Numbered from the stretch's first letter, positions 1 to 5,610 are shown. The stretch: 5,648 nt of DNA from Bacillota bacterium (GCA_021802225.1 JAKAAS010000155.1:1-5648); one strand, 5' to 3'. The notes: generated by a model not told the origin, from the sequence alone. Made by a program: numbers and translations.

Positions 1-85
1 GGGCCACGCACAGAGGAATGACCACGGCTAAGGGCATCTGCCGCAGGGCCTCTGTGGTGAGTTTCATGTTCTCGGGTACTGCCAT
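1..85 (-). CDS. N-terminal fragment of a probable small membrane protein (runs off the window)
   Basis: An ATG at 83-85 opens a frame that stays open to the window edge and gives 28 residues. It begins MAVPENMKLTTEALRQMP and then turns hydrophobic (LAVVIPLCVA), as if entering a first membrane helix. The start is chosen because AGGAGGTG, a near-perfect anti-SD match, lies at 94-101. A second in-frame ATG at 65-67 has no SD of its own. The gene lies immediately after a terminator-like hairpin, so it is probably expressed by readthrough from the upstream operon or by processing of that mRNA. Its start region is identical over 20 nt to that of the gene starting at 1556. Too little is visible to name a family. 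Confidence 0.72.
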   Translation of the reverse strand, partial: MAVPENMKLTTEALRQMPLAVVIPLCVA

Positions 86-102
86 GCTTAAAACACCTCC
101 TA
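83..102 (-). repeat. 20-nt leader repeat, copy A (SD plus start codon)
   Basis: The minus-strand sequence TAGGAGGTGTTTTAAGCATG is identical to that at 1554-1573. It holds the SD (AGGAGGTG), a 7-8 nt AT-rich spacer and the ATG of the downstream gene. Identity stops right after the start codon and right before the SD's leading T. The repeated unit is therefore a translation-initiation module and not part of a gene duplication. Confidence 0.85.
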
Positions 103-107
103 ACTGT

Positions 108-138
108 AATAAAAAGAGCCCTCCCGTGAGGGAGGGCT
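108..138 (-). terminator. Rho-independent terminator-like hairpin after the 217-aa gene
   Basis: Read on the minus strand, a perfect 9-bp stem (arms 130-138 and 117-125, AGCCCTCCC with GGGAGGGCT) closes a TCAC tetraloop. It is followed by C and TTTTTATT (109-116). It lies 15 nt after the stop codon at 154-156. Only about 6 nt separate the T-tract from the SD of the next gene, which leaves no room for a separate promoter. It may therefore act as a leaky terminator or an mRNA-stabilising hairpin rather than an operon end. Confidence 0.8.
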
Positions 139-153
139 AAGGGACCGTATGCT

Positions 154-807
154 CTATGAATCAAGTGACACTGACAGGGTAATCGCGCCATCATACGTGC
201 CTGCCGGGGTGCCTGCGGGAATTTTGATAGTCGGTTGAAACGCTAGAGTCGTGGCATCGTCGAGCGCTACTCCAGAGTAGATCGTTTGAGCCGTGGTGCT
301 GAGAGCCCCGGACGAATCCGGGACGTTGGAGCTGCCAGGAAACCACTTTTTTGAGGCCGCTGAATCCACCCCGAGTAGGTTGCCCGATGCCGTTGGCATC
401 GCGATATCACTGGCCGGGATGGTGTCGCTGGAATCGGTGGTGCTGGTGAGATTTGTTGCCGACGCAGCTACCGAGTAGGCAGTGCTGGAAGTCGTGTTGG
501 TCCCGCTGATGTTCAACTCCGCGAAAGTCGACGGTGTAACGGTCGTTGCGCCGCTTGTGGGAGCTGTGGTGCTGGGAAACGTAACGGCCGTGACGGAGCT
601 GGACGTAGCCGGGGCACTCGTGGCGGACGAATCAACAGTCCCGCTCCCAAACGCGGTAGCCACGCTCAAGCTTGGGGTGGCGACGGCAGCGGCTTTCACA
701 GTGGCCGCCACGGGGACGGACGCGGCAAAACTTGCAGGAGCAACGGATAGCCCCAATCCTCCGATGGCGGCCAGAATGGCTAGACGATGCGCGGCAAATT
801 TACTCAT
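154..807 (-). CDS. Secreted Ser/Thr/Ala-rich WxL-like surface protein (217 aa)
   Basis: A Sec signal peptide is visible: basic start, hydrophobic stretch at about 8-23, and an SFA cleavage site near residue 28. The mature protein is rich in Ser, Thr and Ala, has very few charges, no Cys and one Trp (W155). From about 46 onward the pattern recalls WxL domains: a strand AYSVAASATNL (110-120) where WxL proteins have GWTVTVSATDL-like sequence, and a C-terminal IPAGTPAGTYDGAITLSVSL (196-215) where they have GxYxxTITWTL-like sequence. Tyr or Leu replaces the hallmark tryptophans. Classical WxL proteins attach non-covalently to peptidoglycan; here surface location is inferred. The ATG overlaps the TGA of the preceding DUF916-like gene (ATGA, 804-807), with SD AAAAAGGAG at 819-827. 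Such coupling fits a partner relation. Alternatives are a fimbrial or TasA-like beta-sandwich subunit. Export is well supported; the family is moderate. Confidence 0.8.
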   Translation of the reverse strand: MSKFAAHRLAILAAIGGLGLSVAPASFAASVPVAATVKAAAVATPSLSVATAFGSGTVDSSATSAPATSSSVTAVTFPSTTAPTSGATTVTPSTFAELNISGTNTTSSTAYSVAASATNLTSTTDSSDTIPASDIAMPTASGNLLGVDSAASKKWFPGSSNVPDSSGALSTTAQTIYSGVALDDATTLAFQPTIKIPAGTPAGTYDGAITLSVSLDS

Positions 808-1556
808 GATTGATCAGTCTCCTTTTTGGTTGTGTTTTTGGACTTTCTGGCGATGAGATTTAAGCCCTCGACCAATCCAGCGGCTCCTAGGGCAATGCCA
901 ATCGGCAGGCCCGGAAGGGAAACGATGCGGTGACTCACAGGCGCTGAGCCTGTGGCGTCGACCTGCACGAGCGTAATGCCCCACGTCGGCAGGGTAATGG
1001 CACTCGCGCTTTGCTCATGCATTCCCGGCAAGAGCGGCGGTAAGGCAGTTGTGCGGGTTTGGCCATTCGCCGACACCGACACCATAGGCACAAACCATGT
1101 ATGCCCGGTATTGCTGAGGTGGGCATCCACCACAGCATGCCGCCTCCACACAATCCATGGGGCATGCACTTGGAGAGCGCTGCGGTTGACCCCGGCATAT
1201 TTTCCGATGATCAAGCGGGCAGCGGGTGCGGCTGACACCGTAACCCCGGCGGCTCCTTTAGTAGCGGGATCAAAGGCGATGTAAAGCTTTTCAGGGCCCC
1301 GGAGTGCATGGCCTCCGCTTGAAATGACGACGGGAACCCACGCGCTATCCTTGGCACGGATGGCAGCAGGCATATGGATCCATGGCAGATGCACCGGCAA
1401 GAGTTGCCCGTTTGACGCTTTGACTTCGAGCGTCGGCCGCAAGGTCATGACAGACTCTTGATTTTGGGTGATTTTAATCGTGCGTTTCCACGCACGGGTA
1501 GGATGGCCCACGACAGCTAGCGGCGGGCGAACCGTGATACTATGCGGGGGAATCAT
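804..1556 (-). CDS. DUF916/DUF3324-like (WxL-interacting type) membrane protein (250 aa)
   Basis: Two beta-rich regions are followed by a C-terminal helix. Residues about 6-120 (SITVRPPLAVVGHPTRAWKR at the start, ending PAARLIIGKY) resemble the Ig-like DUF916 domain. Residues about 122-203 resemble DUF3324: a strand, then LSNTGHTWFVPMVSV (147-161) with its N-T-G motif, a PPLLPGMHE turn (173-181), and a final strand. The helix at about 215-236 is followed by RKSKNTTKK, as in surface proteins kept in the membrane. DUF916/DUF3324 proteins of Firmicutes bind WxL proteins and peptidoglycan; this one lies directly before and overlaps a WxL-like gene. The start is fixed by AGGAGGTG at 1565-1572. No signal peptide can be seen, which is odd for the family and leaves export unexplained. 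An unrelated Ig-like protein is the main alternative. Confidence 0.78.
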   Translation of the reverse strand: MIPPHSITVRPPLAVVGHPTRAWKRTIKITQNQESVMTLRPTLEVKASNGQLLPVHLPWIHMPAAIRAKDSAWVPVVISSGGHALRGPEKLYIAFDPATKGAAGVTVSAAPAARLIIGKYAGVNRSALQVHAPWIVWRRHAVVDAHLSNTGHTWFVPMVSVSANGQTRTTALPPLLPGMHEQSASAITLPTWGITLVQVDATGSAPVSHRIVSLPGLPIGIALGAAGLVEGLNLIARKSKNTTKKETDQS

Positions 1557-1573
1557 GCTTAAAACACCTCCTA
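1554..1573 (-). repeat. 20-nt leader repeat, copy B (SD plus start codon)
   Basis: This is identical to 83-102 over 20 nt (minus-strand TAGGAGGTGTTTTAAGCATG). It carries the SD and start codon of the 250-aa DUF916-like gene. As in copy A, a GC-rich hairpin sits just upstream, so the whole hairpin-plus-leader arrangement is duplicated. Confidence 0.85.
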
Positions 1574-1578
1574 CTATT

Positions 1579-1614
1579 TAAGGAAATTGCCCTTCCGCGT
1601 GAACGGAAGGGCAA
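1579..1614 (-). terminator. Intercistronic hairpin, terminator- or attenuator-like
   Basis: On the minus strand a perfect 11-bp stem (TTGCCCTTCCG at 1604-1614 with CGGAAGGGCAA at 1587-1597) encloses a TTCACG loop and starts 4 nt after the TAA of the 469-aa gene. The tail TTTCCTTAAA is only a broken T-run, so termination should be weaker than at 108-138. It probably reduces readthrough into the DUF916-like gene or protects the 3' end of the upstream message. The stem resembles the other hairpin, with paired C-to-T and G-to-A changes. Confidence 0.65.
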
Positions 1615-1618
1615 GGCG

Positions 1619-3028
1619 TTACTCATCGGTGTCGTTTTCTACATTCGCGCGATGACGACGGCGGCGGCGTAGCCAGAAGACCAAGAGGGCGATGATGATC
1701 GTCAGGGCAACGAGCAGGAGCCATGGAAAGGGGGCGACAGGCGCGGATACCATCACCATAGCTCCGGCAACGAGGCTAGCCCGTTTGGCACTTATGAGAA
1801 TTTTTCCAGTGGGTGCGTGCGTGATGGAGTCGTGCGCGATGCCTTGATCGTTGGTTTTCACGGCGCTCTGGGTCAACGTGCCCGCACTGACCGTCAGACG
1901 GACGGTTTTGTCAGCCACCGGGCGTCCGTTTTGGCTGAGGCGGATGGCGACGGGAATAGGATGATTGGCTTGCGCTCGTGCTGGAGCGTGGACGACCAGT
2001 GCCGCTTTGATTGCGGCTTTGGAAATCGTCACGATTTTAGGCATTGGGACGACTTTCTTGGCTGGCTTTGGAGTTACGGCTTTTGGCTTTGGCGTTGCGG
2101 TTTTCTTGGGCGTCGGTGTGATGATTTTAGGCTGAGGTGAAGGCGTCACCACGGGCTCTTTTGTCACTGGGGCCGGTGTTGGCGAAGGCGTCACCACGGG
2201 CTTTTTGGGTGTTGGCTTGGGAGTCGGCGATGGTGTTGGTGTTGGAGCCGGTGCCGATGCGGCCGGCAGTAAAACCTGCCCAGCTCCGCTACTCGGCCCA
2301 TACTGCCACCTCTCATCAGCCCCTGAGGGCATTGTGACGGGATTGGCATGCACCACAAGCCCCGCGGGGTTCGCGGGCACATTTGACCACGATGCTACCC
2401 CAGCGGGTACGGTGATGGACGATGTCCACGGGCCATTTTGGGACAGAGAGAATATCGGCTCGTTCGCGGTGTAAACCACTTGGATGGTGTTTGCGGCCGC
2501 CCCGGTAAAGGTCATTTGGGCGGGGCCGCTCAGGATTTTGACGCCGCCTGCCACCGACATGGCAGGAAATGCGACATCATACGTCCCACTTTCGCCCGTG
2601 GTGTTCGGCATGTCTAGAGTCACGTCGGCTGTTCCGGGGGCATCGGTATTTGGAATGACGAAGGCGTTAGCAGCGGTGCCCACGGGGGGAACCCATGATT
2701 GGACGAGTCCCGGGCCTTGGTACCACCTAGTAGCATTCCCGGCCGCGATGATGGAGTAATAGGGGATATCGAGCTTGGCCGGACCGGTGATGCTGATACT
2801 GCCTACGTCAGTGCTACCAGCCACTGGTGCTGTGGTATCCATCGTGATCGTTGGCGGGGCCCACTCTCCCCCTCCGGCATTTTGAGCGCCTTGACACTCG
2901 CCTGCTGACTGGCCGATCCCGCAGGCCATTGGTGCCGTGGCCGCGAACGCCGGTACGGCGGATAATACCGGCGTCATCAGCGACAAGACAGCCCCCGCCG
3001 TGATGGTCAATTTGGTGTTTTTGGTCAT
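1619..3028 (-). CDS. Secreted, membrane-anchored stalk protein with Pro-rich spacer and Big_1-like Ig domain (469 aa)
   Basis: Domain order: signal peptide (basic MTKNTK, hydrophobic core, AFA cleavage near residue 29). Then an unrecognised beta-rich domain at about 30-255, with a possible disulfide between C36 and C45. Then a Pro/Thr/Lys/Val-rich spacer at about 258-332 (PTPTPSPTPKPTPKKP-type repeats). Then an Ig-like domain at about 345-428 resembling Big_1/invasin repeats (PVADKTVRLTVSAGTL, then TNDQGIAHDSIT). A membrane helix follows at 434-453, then RRRRRHR and an acidic tail. There is no LPXTG, so anchoring is by the helix, with the spacer probably crossing the wall. The ATG at 3026-3028 is chosen because AAAGGAGG lies 6 nt upstream and a signal peptide follows directly. 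A longer frame from 3073 has no SD and would bury the signal peptide. The gene lies 61 nt after the 134-aa gene. The N-terminal domain's function is unknown. Confidence 0.88.
   Translation of the reverse strand: MTKNTKLTITAGAVLSLMTPVLSAVPAFAATAPMACGIGQSAGECQGAQNAGGGEWAPPTITMDTTAPVAGSTDVGSISITGPAKLDIPYYSIIAAGNATRWYQGPGLVQSWVPPVGTAANAFVIPNTDAPGTADVTLDMPNTTGESGTYDVAFPAMSVAGGVKILSGPAQMTFTGAAANTIQVVYTANEPIFSLSQNGPWTSSITVPAGVASWSNVPANPAGLVVHANPVTMPSGADERWQYGPSSGAGQVLLPAASAPAPTPTPSPTPKPTPKKPVVTPSPTPAPVTKEPVVTPSPQPKIITPTPKKTATPKPKAVTPKPAKKVVPMPKIVTISKAAIKAALVVHAPARAQANHPIPVAIRLSQNGRPVADKTVRLTVSAGTLTQSAVKTNDQGIAHDSITHAPTGKILISAKRASLVAGAMVMVSAPVAPFPWLLLVALTIIIALLVFWLRRRRRHRANVENDTDE
2139..2202 (-). repeat. 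Direct repeat within the Pro-rich spacer coding region
   Basis: The 19-nt plus-strand sequence GAAGGCGTCACCACGGGCT occurs at 2139-2157 and again at 2184-2202, a 45-nt (15-codon) period. It encodes the repeated PVVTPSP segments at about residues 277-283 and 292-298 of the stalk protein. It keeps the frame, so copy-number change would lengthen or shorten the spacer without disrupting the protein. Confidence 0.75.
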
Positions 3029-3034
3029 GATTAG

Positions 3035-3042
3035 CCTCCTTT
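3035..3042 (-). promoter_or_regulatory. Ribosome binding site deciding the start of the 469-aa protein
   Basis: AAAGGAGG on the minus strand with a 6-nt spacer (CTAATC) precedes the ATG at 3026-3028. The longer alternative start at 3071-3073 is preceded only by an A-run and TATAG, so the shorter protein is preferred. Confidence 0.85.
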
Positions 3043-3089
3043 GGATTGGTGAGCAACGATGAAACCTGTACATCTATAGCGTTTTTTTC

Positions 3090-3494
3090 TCACTTCTGCC
3101 TCGCTACCCACTGTGCTTCCCAACGTGCCGTCCGGCTCAGAAATTGCGCGATGGCGTTGTGATCGATACCAGGAAAGAGGTGGTGGATTACGATCTCCCC
3201 GAGTACCCACACCAGCAGGCCGACAAGACCCGCAAAGATGGCCCATTCTGTGATGTCCTGCACAAAATTCCAGAGGCCGCGCACGGTCAGAAAGTGTCTA
3301 CGGCGGGCTGCCGGCGCGGACATCATGACCATCACGGGTTGTGCAGGCGCGGACATTGGTTCAGGACGAGGCGGTTCAGGCGGCGGAGTGAGTACTGTTT
3401 CCGGTAGGGTAGCTGCTACAGGCCGGTGCTTACGTTTCCAGAGGTAAAAAATCGAGAGCCACACGGCGGCGGCTCCGAAAGCAATAGACCACAT
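3090..3494 (-). CDS. Small membrane protein with two helices and a Pro-rich loop (134 aa)
   Basis: Helix 1 spans about residues 2-19 and is followed by KRKHR. A Pro/Ala/Met-rich segment (about 36-62, TPPPEPPRPEP) comes next, then ARRRH, a short amphipathic stretch and helix 2 at about 83-107. The tail is TARWEAQWVARQK. Positive charges after helix 1 and before helix 2 suggest a cytoplasmic loop with both termini outside. The ATG shares one base with the TAA of the 25-aa gene (TAATG), and the SD AGGAGG (3503-3508) lies inside that gene, so translation is probably coupled. I recognise no family. Context next to a CpaE/TadZ-like protein suggests a platform or scaffold part of an envelope machine, which is inference. 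The coding call is well supported by SD and membrane pattern. Confidence 0.8.
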   Translation of the reverse strand: MWSIAFGAAAVWLSIFYLWKRKHRPVAATLPETVLTPPPEPPRPEPMSAPAQPVMVMMSAPAARRRHFLTVRGLWNFVQDITEWAIFAGLVGLLVWVLGEIVIHHLFPGIDHNAIAQFLSRTARWEAQWVARQK

Positions 3495-3571
3495 TATGGG
3501 CGCCTCCTATTCCGCATCCACCACACGAGCCCTACTATCCATATCCCTCCTGCGATTAAGGCAATTGTCAT
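3494..3571 (-). CDS. 25-residue single-helix membrane peptide, overlapping both neighbours
   Basis: The ATG at 3569-3571 overlaps the TGA of the CpaE/TadZ-like gene (ATGA). It is preceded by AAAGGAG at 3579-3585 with a 7-nt spacer. The peptide starts MTIALIAGGIWIVGLVWW and ends with a strongly basic RNRRRP, a typical single helix with a basic cytoplasmic tail. Its TAA overlaps the ATG of the 134-aa gene by one base. Its AGG-AGG arginine codons double as the SD of that gene. The same frame reads further upstream to 3706, but that part only shadows the CpaE-like gene and lacks an SD. It may be a functional small subunit, or chiefly a coupling ORF that lets ribosomes reach the next gene. Confidence 0.68.
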   Translation of the reverse strand: MTIALIAGGIWIVGLVWWMRNRRRP

Positions 3572-4791
3572 GGTTTGACTCCTTTCGTTGACGGAATTTT
3601 TGGCGCGACGTGGTGAAACGGTAGGCCAACACGCGGCCAGCCGTGCGCGGCTAGCGCATGGGCCAGCAAGCCCAACACGACCAATCCACCCGCCCACAAA
3701 GCCCATGGAACGAGATGATCCTCATGCTTTTTCAGCCAGAGCAACCAGCCCGGTACGGAATAGTCCGGCCGGATCGGAGCTAACAGCGTGCCCAATGCCG
3801 TAGATAGCGCTGGGCTCAATGTAGGCGGCCACGTGGAATCCGGCGGTGGGAGAAGGTGCCAGCACTGCTCCTGCACGGCCGGATCCGGTGGACCGCTCCA
3901 CCAGAGGACGCGCTGAGCAGGTGCGCCTAGGTCCGCTCCCGCTCGCAGGGAGAGGTGGCCGACCAGCTGGGGTACTTGCTCCCAGCGTGTAGTGGCTGGA
4001 AGAACAACCAACTCTAAATCAGGCAGCAGGGGAAGGGATGGTGACTGCGGCCGTGTGCCCAAATCCAGCACAATATACGCGGCCTTGCGCTCGCTGAGGA
4101 TGCTTTCCAACGTGGCGGTGCCTGTGGGGTAGATGGCGGCTCCGGGTGGGAGCTTTTCCGCTGCCGCTCCAAAACGCCGCAGATCACTGGGTTTTCTATC
4201 CGGCGGCCATTCCAGCATAGCGGACGGCCAGCCGTGCGATGCCAACCAGAGGGTGATGGTGGTCGCTAACAAAGTCGTGCCGCTCCCCGGAAGAACGCCC
4301 CGCACAGCAATAATGGCTGGGCGGTTGGTACTCGCAATTTTCCGCTCAATAATTCTTTCCTTGGGAGCGGCTTGCGCCACCGGGGCCGCCTCATCCTCCC
4401 AGCTCAAGCCACCCCCTTGCCAGCGGGCGGCATCGGCATAGGTGGGATGGCGATCTAGGGCCTCTGCGAGGGAGTAAGCGTGGATCACGATATCCAGTAC
4501 CCCCATGCCGACGATGGCACTGATAAAGTCGTTGGGCGGGGCTAAGTCGTCAGGCACTTCCAGGATGATTCGCGTCTCTGGCCTCGCAACACGAAAGCGC
4601 CGGATCGCGTTGGGGTCGGGGCTTTCCAGTGCCTCGTAGCTAATCCAAAGGATGTCTACCGGTGCGCGGGATGCCTCTTTGAGTGCCGCATTCAGCCCAT
4701 CCGCCAGTGACAAGAGATGGCAGGACTGCCCTGCCGTCTCGCCCTCGTGCAGGCGGTGAGAATCTTTCGCGATGATGAAATCGATGCGCAT
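3568..4791 (-). CDS. CpaE/TadZ-like P-loop protein with C-terminal membrane helix (407 aa)
   Basis: Residues about 1-120 look like the degenerate receiver-type domain of CpaE/TadZ: strands VDILWISYEAL (45-55) and TRIILEVP (73-80), then IVGMGVLDIVI (93-103). After a linker, about 157-340 form a MinD/ParA-like fold: IIAVRGVLPGSGTTLLATTI (160-179) in the P-loop place, ending in a helix as in MinD, and YIVLDLGT (239-246) as the Walker B/switch region. Against KGGxGKTT both lysines are missing (L167 and T172), so nucleotide hydrolysis is doubtful. A helix at about 360-382 and a 25-residue tail follow, unusual for this normally peripheral family. CpaE/TadZ proteins localise Tad/Flp pilus assembly; related proteins occur in Gram-positive secretion and conjugation loci. 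SD AAGGAGG at 4798-4804 fixes the start. The TGA overlaps the next ATG. Fold moderate-high, pathway uncertain. Confidence 0.8.
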   Translation of the reverse strand: MRIDFIIAKDSHRLHEGETAGQSCHLLSLADGLNAALKEASRAPVDILWISYEALESPDPNAIRRFRVARPETRIILEVPDDLAPPNDFISAIVGMGVLDIVIHAYSLAEALDRHPTYADAARWQGGGLSWEDEAAPVAQAAPKERIIERKIASTNRPAIIAVRGVLPGSGTTLLATTITLWLASHGWPSAMLEWPPDRKPSDLRRFGAAAEKLPPGAAIYPTGTATLESILSERKAAYIVLDLGTRPQSPSLPLLPDLELVVLPATTRWEQVPQLVGHLSLRAGADLGAPAQRVLWWSGPPDPAVQEQCWHLLPPPDSTWPPTLSPALSTALGTLLAPIRPDYSVPGWLLWLKKHEDHLVPWALWAGGLVVLGLLAHALAAHGWPRVGLPFHHVAPKIPSTKGVKP

Positions 4792-4806
4792 ATGATCCCT
4801 CCTTAC

Positions 4807-5610
4807 CTATAAAAATTTTCCATCGGTGACGACATTCAGCGGTTCGGTGGATGCCTGAATCATATTGAGCGCTCCCGTGCCGCTGAGGTTGGACGAATCC
4901 CAGTCCGACACCATCCCGTAGAGGCCGTGAAAGCTCGTGAAACTTTTCTGCCAGACAGTGATTTGCACGGCGGCGGTTCCGGTGGCACTATCTGCCGCCG
5001 ACACACTCTGCATCGTCCATCCTTCCGGCTCACTAACCGCGCCTTGGAGCGATTGCCACGAGACGTTACCGGCTAGGTTCGCAGGCCCGGTCTCATTTTC
5101 GTGCAGGTCGAACGCCCACTGAAGGGCTAACCGCGCAGGGGCGGGGAGTGTGGGACTCAACTGTCCTGGCAGGGTGCTAGGAATCCATGTCCATTTCGCG
5201 TTCGGAGTCTTTTGGATGCCAAACCAGAGAGTTTCCGCGCTGTTGCCGTCCTCATGTACGCCTTCGGGTACGAGAGCCCATGTCTCCTGCGGGTCGGCGG
5301 GGTCTTGGGCGGTCTGAATTGGGTTGGCCGGTGCGGCGTTATGACTGATTGCCTCGTAGGTGCTGAGGGTAGACCCTGCGTGATGGCCGGTTGATGGTAG
5401 AGCAGGCATGGGAGCTGGTGGCTGGGTAGGCGTAGCGCTGGTGGTTTTGGTGCGTGTCGTCCGGGACTTTTTAGGCGCGATAACACGGTGCAAGACGTGA
5501 TGAGGCGCAGGTTTGGCCGTTTTTGCCGGGGTGCCTCCCACAACGACGGCCAATACCCCGAGTACCACGACTGCTGATCCTCCGATGAGCCATTTTGTTG
5601 AGCGTTTCAT
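4807..5610 (-). CDS. Membrane-anchored extracytoplasmic protein of unknown family (267 aa)
   Basis: A basic start (MKRSTK) leads into one helix at about 7-25 (WLIGGSAVVVLGVLAVVVGG) that lacks a clear signal-peptidase site, so it is probably an uncleaved anchor. A Lys/Arg/His-rich then Pro/Thr-rich linker covers about 28-75. From about 83 a folded domain rich in Trp and Ser/Thr and free of Cys continues to the end, including TLWFGIQKTPNAKWTWIPS (127-145) and VQITVWQKSF (215-224). I do not recognise it. No SAF (CpaB) signature is seen, and VirB8-like or pseudopilin roles cannot be shown. LPSTG occurs at 71-75 but far from the C-terminus. SD AAAGGAG at 5619-5625 sets the start. Its TAG is 15 nt from the CpaE/TadZ-like start, which implies co-expression. 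Confidence 0.82.
   Translation of the reverse strand: MKRSTKWLIGGSAVVVLGVLAVVVGGTPAKTAKPAPHHVLHRVIAPKKSRTTRTKTTSATPTQPPAPMPALPSTGHHAGSTLSTYEAISHNAAPANPIQTAQDPADPQETWALVPEGVHEDGNSAETLWFGIQKTPNAKWTWIPSTLPGQLSPTLPAPARLALQWAFDLHENETGPANLAGNVSWQSLQGAVSEPEGWTMQSVSAADSATGTAAVQITVWQKSFTSFHGLYGMVSDWDSSNLSGTGALNMIQASTEPLNVVTDGKFL

Noticed and set aside
482..856. Plus-strand open frame of 124 codons
   Set aside because: It is the antisense shadow of the Ala/Val/Thr-rich secreted protein; there is no SD, and its composition mirrors the opposite strand's low complexity.
952..1284. Plus-strand open frame of 110 codons opposite the DUF916-like gene
   Set aside because: It lies wholly within a well-supported minus-strand gene, without an SD or any recognisable protein pattern.
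2139..2202. CRISPR-like or iteron-like repeat
   Set aside because: There are only two copies, in frame inside a Pro-rich coding spacer; protein-level repetition explains them.
3029..3073. Longer start for the stalk protein at 3073 (15 extra residues)
   Set aside because: It has no SD and would place a polar segment before a clear signal peptide. The ATG at 3028 has a perfect SD at 6 nt.
3073..3101. Possible promoter before the 469-aa gene (TATAGA at 3073-3078 on the minus strand)
   Set aside because: The position 17-18 nt upstream reads AGGCAG, far from TTGACA, and the 61-nt gap can be explained as an ordinary intercistronic spacer.
3238..3447. Plus-strand open frame of 69 codons opposite the 134-aa gene
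   Set aside because: Gly/Arg-rich shadow of the Pro-rich loop with no SD; the minus-strand gene has a strong SD and a clear membrane pattern.
5386..5400. LPSTG sortase-like motif (residues 71-75) in the 267-aa protein
   Set aside because: It lies in the N-terminal Pro-rich linker, with about 190 residues after it and no following hydrophobic helix and basic tail, so it cannot be a standard sorting signal.
5157..5543. Minus-strand open frame of 128 codons within the 267-aa gene
   Set aside because: It is an alternate frame of the linker and domain region, Arg/Pro/His-rich as expected for a shadow, without an SD.
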